Shown here: one piece after another, positions 53,113-61,994 of the stretch
How the letters are laid out: each line of letters begins with the position of its first letter
Position numbering within the stretch: position 1 is the stretch's first letter
Source: Allohahella sp002354735
Lineage (GTDB): Bacteria; Pseudomonadota; Gammaproteobacteria; Pseudomonadales; Oleiphilaceae
Direction of reading: 5' to 3'
Assembly (NCBI RefSeq): GCF_047946665.1
Contig: NZ_CP172312.1
Span: 2,914,001-2,978,000 of the forward strand
Length of the DNA stretch: 64,000 nucleotides
Made by a program: the position numbers and the translations under genes
The notes under the pieces: generated by a model
What the model saw: the letters and a program-made list of their open reading frames with translations, nothing else
The model's database searches: none
What the model was told of the DNA's origin: nothing

Positions 53113-54474
53113 ATGCTACAGTCACGCAACCCTTATTCTGCCGAGCTCATTGAAACTCACCAGAGTCTGAATGAGAAAGACATGTCTGACGCTATCGAGA
53201 AGGCCCGTACGGCCTTCGCGGACTGGAGTCGAGAGCCGCTATCGAAACGGGCGGAATGCCTGCAATCGGTGGCTCGCGAGTTGCTGGAGGCGAAGGATAA
53301 GCTGGCCAGGCTGATGGCCCTCGAAATGGGCAAGCCGGTACGCGAAGGCGGACCTGAAGTCGAAAAATCGGCCTGGTGCGCAGAGTATTTCGCTGAGCAC
53401 GCAGAAGCTTTCCTGGCCGATGAGGTGCTGGCGTCGGACGCGGCCAGGAGCTATGTCACCTACGAGCCTCTAGGCACCGTTCTCGGCATCCTGCCGTGGA
53501 ACGCGCCGTTGTGGCTGGCGTTTCGATTTCTCGCTCCGGCCCTTATGGCTGGCAATACCTGCGTTATGAAACACGACCCGCACGTGCCAGGTTGTGCGCA
53601 GGCCATCGCCGATGTGTTCAGGAAGGCGGGCCTCCCTGACGGCGTCATGATCAATCTGCCGATCGAGACCAGTCTGGTCGAGCAAGCCATTCGCCACCCT
53701 GCCATAGCTGCCGTGTCCTTCACTGGCTCCGCTGTTGCCGGAGCGAAGGTGGCAGCAGTGGCTGGCTCTGAAATCAAGCCGGCCGTGCTGGAGCTCGGGG
53801 GCTCCGATCCCTGCATCATCATGGCGGACGCCGATCTGGATAAGGCTGCAGATGTCGCCACCCTCTCACGCATTATCAACGCTGGCCAGTCCTGCATTGC
53901 GGCGAAGCGCATACTTGTGGAGGCACCGGTGTATGAGCGCATGCTCGACAAACTGCATGAAAGACTGGCACGCCTGCAGATGGGTGATCCTCTGGACGCT
54001 GATACCCAGATCGGGCCCATTGCGCGTGAAGATTTGCGGGACAATCTGCACCGTCAGGTCAAGTCGACTATCGAATCTGGCGCACGCTGTTTACTGGGCG
54101 GTGAATTGCCTAAGGGTCACGGTTACGCCTACCCCGTGACGCTGCTGGCCGACGTCACGCCCGACATGTGTGCCTTTCGGGAGGAAACCTTCGGGCCGGT
54201 CATGGCCGTGACGTCTGTGGCTGATTTCGAAGAAGCCTTAAGCCTCGCCAACGATACGGAATATGGTCTGGGGGCTGCGATCTGGACCGAAGATCAGGGA
54301 CGGATCGACCGTGCTGTGAGGGAACTCGTCGCGGGCCAGGTGGCGGTCAATGGCATTGTAAAGACTGATCCGCGATTGCCGAGTGGTGGCGTGCGGCGTT
54401 CCGGCTACGGCCGGGAGCTCGGGCCGCATGGCGTCAGGGAATTTGTGAATGCCAAGCAGGTCTGGATTCGCTAG
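53113..54474 (+). CDS. doeC: Aspartate-semialdehyde dehydrogenase (succinate-semialdehyde-dehydrogenase-like), ectoine degradation
   Basis: The 453-residue NAD(P)-dependent aldehyde dehydrogenase shows the oxyanion/NAD region LGILPWNAPLWLAFRFLAPA, the general-base Glu in VLELGGSDPCIIMADADLD, the catalytic Cys in INAGQSCIAAKRI and the late EETFGPVMAV. It would oxidise aspartate semialdehyde from DoeD to aspartate, closing the route from ectoine. Alone it could equally be a succinate-semialdehyde dehydrogenase; the operon decides. Confidence 0.88.
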   Translation: MLQSRNPYSAELIETHQSLNEKDMSDAIEKARTAFADWSREPLSKRAECLQSVARELLEAKDKLARLMALEMGKPVREGGPEVEKSAWCAEYFAEHAEAFLADEVLASDAARSYVTYEPLGTVLGILPWNAPLWLAFRFLAPALMAGNTCVMKHDPHVPGCAQAIADVFRKAGLPDGVMINLPIETSLVEQAIRHPAIAAVSFTGSAVAGAKVAAVAGSEIKPAVLELGGSDPCIIMADADLDKAADVATLSRIINAGQSCIAAKRILVEAPVYERMLDKLHERLARLQMGDPLDADTQIGPIAREDLRDNLHRQVKSTIESGARCLLGGELPKGHGYAYPVTLLADVTPDMCAFREETFGPVMAVTSVADFEEALSLANDTEYGLGAAIWTEDQGRIDRAVRELVAGQVAVNGIVKTDPRLPSGGVRRSGYGRELGPHGVREFVNAKQVWIR

Positions 54475-54705
54475 ATCGATACCTGTCGCCAGCGTCACAG
54501 GCGGCAGGAACAGCACTAGACGGATGAGGAAAAGCAGGGGTCTTGCTACTGCGTGCATACTACTTCTTCTCGTTGCTAAAGACGGCTCTACGAAAGGATA
54601 GTGGCTGGCGTGCCCTCCCAAAACGAAATCATGGATCCAGCGTACATATTTTCAATGGTGGGTAGGCCCGAGATTTTATGGGGCAACCCAACGCTTCCTT
54701 CGACC

Positions 54706-56247
54706 TTACTCTTTTAGGGCAAGTATCTTTCTACCTGAGTCAGTTAGTCGGTATTTTTGAGTTGGACTGCGGGGTGAATCTGGCTGAGTCATCTCAACAA
54801 CGTGTGCAGCCAGCGCAGGTTGCAAGTAGTTCTGCAAGAAGGTGGGCCGATGGTTGAGCGATAATATCTCCAGCAAAGACTTTGTGCTTAACGGCTCCTC
54901 CGTCAGCGCCTGAAGCAACCGCTGTACTTGTTCGGTTACTTGTTCGGCTACTTGTTCGGCGCCTAGCTGGTTTGGCAATTCATCACGATCGAATCCCACA
55001 TGCACCGGCAACCGGATCAGAAAATAACTACGGTCTTCATCCGTATCAAACACCGGCGTGGGTGAACCATTTGTCTTCATCGCCCGCAAAATTTTAGGCA
55101 CACCGGTAGAGCGCCCTTCGGTTAGATCCAGCTCTTTAAGAAACTCACCTATTCGGCGATTCCGGTAACGACGGCTTACGGCGCGGCCGGCCTGCAGGTC
55201 CTCCATACGTATCGAGCGATCCGGGCCTGGAAAACTGAGTACCACCAGCTCTTCCGGTGAGATGCGTACTTCTATCGGCTCGCGTATTTCGTAAGAGCGG
55301 TGATAGACGGCATTAACTAACGCCTCTTCAATGGCGCCTAACGGAAAGTTCCAGAATCGTTCGGCCTCGGGCCGGCTGGGATGCTTGATAACAGCTTCTT
55401 TCAGGTAGCTACGGACAATATAATTCAAAGCATCGCGTGTAATGCGCCCCAGCGGGCCGCGGAACTCTTTTTCTTCGAAACGATCACCACCAGGCCCATC
55501 TGGAAAATACACCACGTCAATTTGTGTAGCTGGAAAAAACTGCTCAGGGTGCTCATTGAAGAATAGTAGGCCCACGTTCTTGGGGAAGGCCATCTCTACG
55601 GGTCCGCCTACCACATTCATTCGCCGGCCAAGGATCTCCGTATCCAGCTCACGGGCATCGGCAGCGAGCTCGCTTTTAATCTCCTGCAGGAATTCACGCA
55701 TCAACAATGAAGAAAGATCTTCCAGGCTGGCGGTTTGCCGGTATCGATCATCAAAGGGTACGGTGGCAGCAAGGCTTACCAGTTCCCTTTCGTCCGCGCC
55801 GGTCGCTCTTACCGTGCTGGTGTGTTTTCGCAGATAGTACGCCCAGTCAGCTTTTTTACTGCTTAGACTGACCTTGGCTTTGTAGGGCCGCATCTCACCA
55901 CCAGGAGCCCATAGCACGAGAATGGTATTCCCTTGAATCTCGTAGGTCGCTGTCAGTGGATGAAAATGCGGTGCAAGGGCAGAATGCCCTAAATTCAGTA
56001 ACTCTTTCTGAATGGCATCAATTTGAGTGGTCGCCAAACCCACCGGCGGAAGCTGCGGCTGACCGTTTCTTTCCTCGACACCAATAACGACATAACCCCC
56101 GCCGAGATTGTGAAAATCGTTGGCGAAGGCACACAAGGTATGCAGGACGGACTCTGGGTTCCAACCCTCCTTGTATTCAATGCGCTCACTTTCCACCGTG
56201 CGGCGGTGGAGTAGGTCGTCGATATTGATGGGGAGCTTGCTGATCAT
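54706..56247 (-). CDS. AlbA_2 (Schlafen-type) / HATPase_c_4 putative ATP-binding transcriptional regulator
   Basis: The 513-residue protein starts with an AlbA_2 domain: ESERIEYKEGWNPESVLHTL and GGGYVVIGVEERNGQ. A central ATP-binding part has PLGAIEEALVNAVYHRSYEI, and the C-terminal region contains a winged helix (SLNHRPTFLQNYLQPALAAH). Proteins with this layout are often annotated as RecG-related regulators and sometimes occur in defence islands. Between the domains the DNA has three 12-bp repeats coding for EQV-type tetrads. It sits alone between two metabolic operons and looks slightly less GC-rich than its neighbours, so recent acquisition is possible. Confidence 0.85.
   Translation of the reverse strand: MISKLPINIDDLLHRRTVESERIEYKEGWNPESVLHTLCAFANDFHNLGGGYVVIGVEERNGQPQLPPVGLATTQIDAIQKELLNLGHSALAPHFHPLTATYEIQGNTILVLWAPGGEMRPYKAKVSLSSKKADWAYYLRKHTSTVRATGADERELVSLAATVPFDDRYRQTASLEDLSSLLMREFLQEIKSELAADARELDTEILGRRMNVVGGPVEMAFPKNVGLLFFNEHPEQFFPATQIDVVYFPDGPGGDRFEEKEFRGPLGRITRDALNYIVRSYLKEAVIKHPSRPEAERFWNFPLGAIEEALVNAVYHRSYEIREPIEVRISPEELVVLSFPGPDRSIRMEDLQAGRAVSRRYRNRRIGEFLKELDLTEGRSTGVPKILRAMKTNGSPTPVFDTDEDRSYFLIRLPVHVGFDRDELPNQLGAEQVAEQVTEQVQRLLQALTEEPLSTKSLLEILSLNHRPTFLQNYLQPALAAHVVEMTQPDSPRSPTQKYRLTDSGRKILALKE
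54926..54961. repeat. Three tandem 12-bp repeats inside the AlbA_2 gene
   Basis: ACTTGTTCGGTT is repeated at 54926-54937, 54938-54949 and 54950-54961 with one or two changes. It encodes successive EQV-x tetrads in the linker before the winged helix. Because 12 is divisible by three, copy-number change would alter linker length but not the frame. Confidence 0.85.
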
Positions 56248-56403
56248 GCTTCATCCATAAACTTAAAACTCCCAGGACCAGGGGCTGAGCTGGCACTCTG
56301 CCATATATGCTTGCGCAATTCAGCTGTCAGTGACGAAGAGCCCGCGACCATACTGCAGGGCCTTCGCGTTGAAATTGGATTCTCGATTCATATAGACACC
56401 GTA

Positions 56404-57807
56404 TCAGCACTCAATGACATTAACAGCCAACCCACCCTCACTCGTCTCCTTGTACTTGCGAGACATGTCGAGGCCGGTCTGGCGCATGGTTTCAATAACC
56501 TGATCGAGCTGCACTTTATGGGTATGTGCCGCCCGTAGCGCCAGTCTGGCGGCGTTGACCGCTTTCACCGCGCCCATGGCGTTGCGTTCGATGCAGGGGA
56601 TCTGGACGAGGCCGCCGACCGGGTCGCAGGTCAGACCGAGGTTATGCTCCATACCGATTTCAGCGGCGTGTTCGACCTGGGCTGGTGTGCCGCCCCAGAC
56701 TGCGGCAAGAGCGCCCGCGGCCATCGAGCAGGCGACGCCAACCTCACCCTGGCAGCCCATCTCTGCGCCTGAAATCGATGCGCGCTGCTTGTACAGCATG
56801 CCTATGCCGCCCGCGCTGAGCAGGAAGGTTCGAATGGCTTCTTGAGTGCTGCCGTTAGCTGACACGCAGTAGTGTCTGATGACTGAGGGGATGATGCCCG
56901 CCGCACCATTGGTCGGCGCTGTCACGACACGCCCGCCGGCTGCATTCTCTTCGTTGACGGCCATGGCGTAGACGTTCAACCAGTCGAACAGGAGTTCTGG
57001 CTCTTGCGCGGGGGTCTGATCGAGCTTCGCCTTTCGAGCATCTTCCTGCAGCTTCTGATACAGGCCGGCAGCTCGGCGGTCCACTTCGAGCCCACCGGGT
57101 AGGCATCCAGTCTGGGAGAGTCCGCGGTCGATGCACTCCGACATCACCTGCCAGATTCGATCGAGCCCCTGCTCGGTCGCCTCTCGTGATCTGAAGCTGT
57201 CCTCGTTGAGCAGCATGAGCTCGGCAATACTCACGTTCAGCATCTTGCACTTCCTCAGCAGTTCGTTGGCCGAGAAGAAAGGATGTGGGGCGCGTTGTTT
57301 CAGACCGATCAAGTCATTCTCCGCCGGCTTCTCCAGCTGCTGTGCTGTTGCGATGAAGCCGCCACCTACTGAATACCAGGTCTCCTGCAGCAGGATGATG
57401 TTGTCTGCATCTCTTGCTGAAAGTAACACCTCGTTCGGGTGCAGGGTCGGAATGATTTCAGGCCGTAGGCGCAGATCAGTGTCGTAGTTGAAATTGATTT
57501 TGGATCCTGCACGAGGCGTGAGCTGCCCTGCATTCCTGATCCTTTGATATGCCTGCTCAGCCTCATCAGGGTCTGCAGTTTCAGGTTCGAAGCCTATCAG
57601 ACCCAGCATAATGGCCTTGTCTGAACCATGTCCCAGACCCGTGGCACCCAGAGAGCCATTCAGATCTACCGTTATGCGGCAGACCCTGTTCAGCAGATCC
57701 CGCTCGCATATCGCGTCGACAAAGCGCTTGCCAATGCGCATCGGGCCGACAGAATGGGAGCTGGACGGGCCGAGGCCAATCTTGAAGATATCCAGAACAC
57801 TCAGCAT
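56404..57807 (-). CDS. sdaA: L-serine ammonia-lyase (iron-sulphur type, single chain)
   Basis: The 467-residue protein shows the serine dehydratase beta part (LDIFKIGLGPSSSHSVGPMR) and alpha part (VVTAPTNGAAGIIPSVIRHY, ISGAEMGCQGEVGVACSMAA, TCDPVGGLVQIPCIERNAMG). The Cys residues that hold the 4Fe-4S cluster are present. It converts L-serine to pyruvate and ammonia. The start overlaps the end of the kinase gene by 7 bp, which places it last in the dehydrogenase operon. Confidence 0.95.
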   Translation of the reverse strand: MLSVLDIFKIGLGPSSSHSVGPMRIGKRFVDAICERDLLNRVCRITVDLNGSLGATGLGHGSDKAIMLGLIGFEPETADPDEAEQAYQRIRNAGQLTPRAGSKINFNYDTDLRLRPEIIPTLHPNEVLLSARDADNIILLQETWYSVGGGFIATAQQLEKPAENDLIGLKQRAPHPFFSANELLRKCKMLNVSIAELMLLNEDSFRSREATEQGLDRIWQVMSECIDRGLSQTGCLPGGLEVDRRAAGLYQKLQEDARKAKLDQTPAQEPELLFDWLNVYAMAVNEENAAGGRVVTAPTNGAAGIIPSVIRHYCVSANGSTQEAIRTFLLSAGGIGMLYKQRASISGAEMGCQGEVGVACSMAAGALAAVWGGTPAQVEHAAEIGMEHNLGLTCDPVGGLVQIPCIERNAMGAVKAVNAARLALRAAHTHKVQLDQVIETMRQTGLDMSRKYKETSEGGLAVNVIEC

Positions 57808-59666
57808 GCATTGCTCCCTTTGGCTAAGGCCCTCGGATTACGCGGATAAAACCGCTCAGGCATCTTTTGGATATGCGGAAAGAACCGCGTGTCCTTGTAT
57901 GGCATCTTCATGAAGCCCGAAACACCGAGACCTGATATTTGATCGACCGCCGCCAGGATCTCATCCAGCCGCTGGCGGAACTCTTCCTCCCTGTCTGGCG
58001 CCAGCAAGCGGTAGTGACTGTGAATCTTGAGGTGTTTCGGTAAAGCTTCGAAGATGATCATGCCGGTGTGGTGGATGGTGTTAAGCGCTTCGAGTGCCTG
58101 GATGATGGGCAGTGGCAAGGTCAGGAATTCGTCCGGATCAGGGCCATCTTCGAAATAGGAATGCACCCGCGAGCGGTCTTCGAGTTCCGGCGCTTTGCTG
58201 ACCTGGTACGGCAGGCGCAAGCCCTTGCCGATGCGGAAGGGTTGATCCGGCTGGTCACGATCGAGGTGCAGGGTATCGCGCGCATTAAACAGGCAGCTCT
58301 TGAAAATGCCCTGGCGATAGATCGCCTGCGCCAGGTTCACCATGTTGTTCACGGCCGTTACGAAGCTGCTCTTGAGCGCAGGATCATGCAGGTTCAATGA
58401 TGTATCCACGTACACGCCTTCGGCCTCCCAGCGCACGGCTAGCCCGCCTTCTACCGGATATTGCCCCAGGCGACTAACGGCGGCAAGGAAGGCCTTTTCG
58501 GTATCACCCATGCCCTGCATGAAATTCTTGTAGTAGCGATCGAGCTGTACATCATTCACCTCACTGAGCGTTTCAGGCGCCCCTGCTTCACGCAGGAAGG
58601 ACTTTCGGGAGCTGTACACCACGGTATCCACATCCCGCCGAGACTGCCGCGTCCAGACCGGCACCAGGGGTATAGGTGGCGGCTCATGGAGATCGATAAT
58701 CACCAGCCGGGCCATTCGGGGCATCTCACGCAGGTAGTAGTCCCCAGCACGCGCGCGAATCTCCGGATCCGGATCCAGCATTCCATCGAGCATGCGGGCA
58801 AATTCCATGGGCAAACCGAGTGACGTGGCTGGCATGGCGCGATGTCCGAAGCGACAGGATTGGCCCGAGGCCAACGCATATAGCGTACCTGCAGCACCCT
58901 GTTCATCGAAGCGCGGGGACGACAGACCGCCGTTGAGCTGTTCATCGCCGATAAAATACACATCACCCAGGCGCGCGTTAGTCTGCTGCAGGTTGTCGGA
59001 CATCAAATCCATCACATTGGCGGTCACGAACTGCTGATTGGCATCCAACTGCGCAAATACCGCCGAGCCCCAATCGATCAGGGCGATATTTTCGGACTCA
59101 TCATCAAAGACGAGATTCGAGGGTTTGATGTCGCCGTGAACGATAGGTTTACCTGAATGGCCCGACTCCCGGCGTAGCTTGCGCAGAATATCGGCCAGCT
59201 GATCGGCGATACGGATGATCAGGCGAGGACTCAGCCTCCCGGCTCGAAGGGAGACCTGTTCCAGGTTGAATCCTGGTGCACGCTCCATCACCAGAATAGG
59301 CTGATTGCCTGCCCGCTGAAAGGCGATGAAACGTGGCACACGTGGATGCTCGACTTGTTCTAGGATGAAGGCTTCGTCTTCCAGCCGGTCCTGTAAATGC
59401 TGCGCCAGGGTAACCCGGGTGAACTTGAAAACGTGCTCGACATCGCGCTGTGCCTGCACCGCCGGGCGGCCGGCAAACACAAAACCGTAGGCCCCCTTGC
59501 CGATCATCTCGATATCGCGATAGCCCAGCTGCCGAAGTTGATCCGTGCACAGCGCCACCCAGTCCTTCAGCTTTTTCGCATCATCCTGGCTGAGCAGATA
59601 AATGGACTGCTCTTCCGGAATGTAGAACTGCTGAAGTTGGGCTGGCTGCGTCGGCCGGGAGAGCAT
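57801..59666 (-). CDS. Hanks-type Ser/Thr protein kinase in the branched-chain dehydrogenase operon
   Basis: The start is ATG 59666 (a TTG one codon earlier is possible). The 621-residue cytoplasmic protein has a kinase domain: Gly-loop IGKGAYGFVFAG (56-64), Lys81 in HVFKFTRV, catalytic HGDIKPSNLVF (177-187) with Asp179, and metal-binding DWGSA (198-202) in place of DFG. The C-terminal half (about 300-621) is unassigned and includes DPDPEIRARAGDYYLREMP. The E2 gene ends 4 bp before it and sdaA overlaps it. Kinase motifs look intact, so it should be active. Its target is unknown; the neighbouring E1alpha is an obvious candidate. Confidence 0.85.
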   Translation of the reverse strand: MLSRPTQPAQLQQFYIPEEQSIYLLSQDDAKKLKDWVALCTDQLRQLGYRDIEMIGKGAYGFVFAGRPAVQAQRDVEHVFKFTRVTLAQHLQDRLEDEAFILEQVEHPRVPRFIAFQRAGNQPILVMERAPGFNLEQVSLRAGRLSPRLIIRIADQLADILRKLRRESGHSGKPIVHGDIKPSNLVFDDESENIALIDWGSAVFAQLDANQQFVTANVMDLMSDNLQQTNARLGDVYFIGDEQLNGGLSSPRFDEQGAAGTLYALASGQSCRFGHRAMPATSLGLPMEFARMLDGMLDPDPEIRARAGDYYLREMPRMARLVIIDLHEPPPIPLVPVWTRQSRRDVDTVVYSSRKSFLREAGAPETLSEVNDVQLDRYYKNFMQGMGDTEKAFLAAVSRLGQYPVEGGLAVRWEAEGVYVDTSLNLHDPALKSSFVTAVNNMVNLAQAIYRQGIFKSCLFNARDTLHLDRDQPDQPFRIGKGLRLPYQVSKAPELEDRSRVHSYFEDGPDPDEFLTLPLPIIQALEALNTIHHTGMIIFEALPKHLKIHSHYRLLAPDREEEFRQRLDEILAAVDQISGLGVSGFMKMPYKDTRFFPHIQKMPERFYPRNPRALAKGSNAC

Positions 59667-59669
59667 CAA

Positions 59670-60989
59670 TCAGCCCATATGCAAGAGCATGGACTGCGGA
59701 GACTCCAGATAGCCCTTCCAGCAATTGCTGAAGCGCGCAATCGTGCCACCGTCGATAATGCGATGATCGCCAGCCCAGCTGACAGGCATGATCGCCCGCG
59801 ACACGACCTGGCCGCTGTCATCGAATCGAGGCAGATGCTGAGTGCGGCCCAGCGCGACGATGGCCACCTCAGGTGCGTTGATGATCGGCGATGCGTAGGT
59901 TCCGCCAAGTGCGCCAATATTAGAGATGGTGATGGTGCCGTCTTTCAGGTCCGCCTGACCTGCCCGGCCTTCCCGTGCTGCCGTGGTCAGGCGCGCCACT
60001 TCGCTGGCGATTTCGACCAGGGTTAGACTTTCCACACCTTTTATATTCGGCACGATGAGTCCAGCTTCACTGTCCACCGCCATGCCGATGTTGCAGTTCG
60101 GCAGGTAGTGGATCTCGGTAGCTTCAGCGTTCAGACGACTATTCAGAATCGGAAATTTCTGGATGGCCAGCGCCATGGCCTTCATGATGAACGGCATCAA
60201 GGTCAGACGAACACCAGCGGCATCCGCAGCTGGCTTCAATTGCTCGCGCAAGGCCAACAGCTCAGTGACGTCGATATCCTCATTGAAAATGAAGTGTGGG
60301 ATCGTCGAGGCTGATTCAACCATTCGTCGTGCCATCACTGCTCGCACGCCGCGGATAGGTTCTATGCGAAGGTCCTGGCTGGGCGCATGGTTGACTGAAT
60401 CTCCTGACCCCTCGCCAGACTTATCAACTGGCCTGCTATCGGCCGGCTTGGTGGCGCTTCGTTGGCCGGTGGAAGCGCTATCGAGATAAGCCTGGACATC
60501 TTCCTTGAGCACACGGCCGTCCTTGCCCGATCCGTCAATCTCCTCCAGGTTCAGCTCGTGTTCGCGAGCTAGCCTGCGTACCGCCGGGCTGGCAGGGATT
60601 CGCATCTGATTGCCGATGCTGCTCGATCGAGTTTCAGTGGCAGGCCTGGACGGTTGTGCAGATACAGCGTCAGCTGATGCAGCTGATGGCGAGCCGGATG
60701 ACACCTCTCCTGCAGAGTCTGCAGCTTCGTCCACGCCTTGTTCGGCTGCCTCGCCTTTGGGCATATACGCGAACAGCGGCGAATGCACTTTGGCCAGCGC
60801 TTCCTTCTGATAATAAAGCCTGGTGATACGGCCCGCTTCCGGCGCCGTTATTTCCACCAGCGCCTTATCTGTCATGACTTCGACGACCGGCTGATCTTCC
60901 TCGATCTCATCGCCCTCGCTCACCAGCCATTCAACTACTTCGCACTCCACGATGCCTTCACCGACATCGGGCAGTATAAAATCACTCAT
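59670..60989 (-). CDS. Branched-chain 2-oxoacid dehydrogenase E2 (dihydrolipoamide acyltransferase)
   Basis: The 439-residue protein has one lipoyl domain with the lipoylated Lys in VMTDKALVEITAPEAG, an E1/E3-binding domain (IPASPAVRRLAREHELNLEE) and the acyltransferase domain ending in SWAGDHRIIDGGTIARF, where His and Asp are catalytic. It transfers the acyl group to CoA. A single lipoyl domain and its place after E1alpha/E1beta favour the branched-chain complex over pyruvate dehydrogenase. No E3 gene is nearby. Confidence 0.93.
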   Translation of the reverse strand: MSDFILPDVGEGIVECEVVEWLVSEGDEIEEDQPVVEVMTDKALVEITAPEAGRITRLYYQKEALAKVHSPLFAYMPKGEAAEQGVDEAADSAGEVSSGSPSAASADAVSAQPSRPATETRSSSIGNQMRIPASPAVRRLAREHELNLEEIDGSGKDGRVLKEDVQAYLDSASTGQRSATKPADSRPVDKSGEGSGDSVNHAPSQDLRIEPIRGVRAVMARRMVESASTIPHFIFNEDIDVTELLALREQLKPAADAAGVRLTLMPFIMKAMALAIQKFPILNSRLNAEATEIHYLPNCNIGMAVDSEAGLIVPNIKGVESLTLVEIASEVARLTTAAREGRAGQADLKDGTITISNIGALGGTYASPIINAPEVAIVALGRTQHLPRFDDSGQVVSRAIMPVSWAGDHRIIDGGTIARFSNCWKGYLESPQSMLLHMG

Positions 60990-61015
60990 GATCAGTCTCC
61001 TGTCCGAATATCGGC

Positions 61016-61993
61016 TTAAAATTCCACGCTTTCGCGAATGGCGTCATAGACTTTCAGTTCATTGGGTAAATGTTCTTTCTCCAGCACCAACGGCACTGGC
61101 GTATCCATACCGGTGACGCGAGCAATTGGCGACTCTAGATAGAGGAAGCAGCGCTCCTGTATGGTCGCGGCGATTTCTCCGGCAAAGCCACCCGTGAGCG
61201 GGGCTTCATGGGTGACCACCAGTCGACCGGTCTTCAGGACCGATTTGACGACGGTCTCGACATCCCAGGGCAGGATGGTGCGCAGGTCGATCACTTCGCA
61301 GGAGAAGCCGTCTTTTTCGGCTCGTTCGACCGCTTTTGCGATGACTTCCATCTGCGCGCCCCAACCCAGCACGGTCACATCTGTGCCCTCCTTGATGACT
61401 TCGGCCTTGCCCAGGGGTAGCTCGTATTCGCCTTCAGGCACCTCACCGACGGAGGCGCGATACAGGCGCTTGGGCTCAAAAAACAGGGTGGGGTTAGGGT
61501 CATTGATAGCGGCCAACAACAGGCCTTTGGCCTGGTGGGGATTTCGCGGAACCACAATCTGGAGGCCCGGCGTGTGAGCGAAGTAGGCTTCCGGCGACTG
61601 AGAGTGGTACAGGCCGCCTGAGATACCCGCGCCATAAGGCGTACGGATAGTGAGGCCGCCGACGTTGAAGAGATTCCCTGAGCGGTAACGGAACTTGGCC
61701 GTTTCGTTGACGATCTGATCGAAGGCCGGAAAGATGTAATCCGCGAACTGGATCTCTGCTACCGGTATCGATCCCTGAGCGGCCAGGCCATTGGCGAAAC
61801 CGATGATTCCCTGCTCCACAATAGGCGTGTTGAAACAGCGGGAACGGCCGTACTTTTTCTGCAGGTTACTGGTCGCGCGAAACACACCACCAAACACACC
61901 GACGTCTTCGCCGAAGCAGAGCACCTTTTCATTGGCGGCCATAGCGATATCAAGCGCATCGTTGATGGCCTGGAGCATATTCATCTTAGCCAT
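61016..61993 (-). CDS. Branched-chain 2-oxoacid dehydrogenase E1 beta subunit
   Basis: The start at ATG 61993 (MAKMNMLQAINDALDIAMAA) lies 1 bp after the E1alpha stop; a longer frame upstream overlaps E1alpha and is rejected. The 325-residue protein has the transketolase-like motifs FGEDVGVFGGVFRATSNLQK, NTPIVEQGIIGFANGLA and VEVIDLRTILPWDVETVVKS. Together with E1alpha it binds TPP and decarboxylates branched-chain 2-oxoacids. Confidence 0.94.
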   Translation of the reverse strand: MAKMNMLQAINDALDIAMAANEKVLCFGEDVGVFGGVFRATSNLQKKYGRSRCFNTPIVEQGIIGFANGLAAQGSIPVAEIQFADYIFPAFDQIVNETAKFRYRSGNLFNVGGLTIRTPYGAGISGGLYHSQSPEAYFAHTPGLQIVVPRNPHQAKGLLLAAINDPNPTLFFEPKRLYRASVGEVPEGEYELPLGKAEVIKEGTDVTVLGWGAQMEVIAKAVERAEKDGFSCEVIDLRTILPWDVETVVKSVLKTGRLVVTHEAPLTGGFAGEIAATIQERCFLYLESPIARVTGMDTPVPLVLEKEHLPNELKVYDAIRESVEF

Positions 61994-61994
61994 C

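Noticed and set aside
54475..54705. Possible mobile-element boundary between the doe operon and the AlbA_2 gene
   Set aside because: No inverted or direct terminal repeats and no integrase or transposase remnant could be seen.
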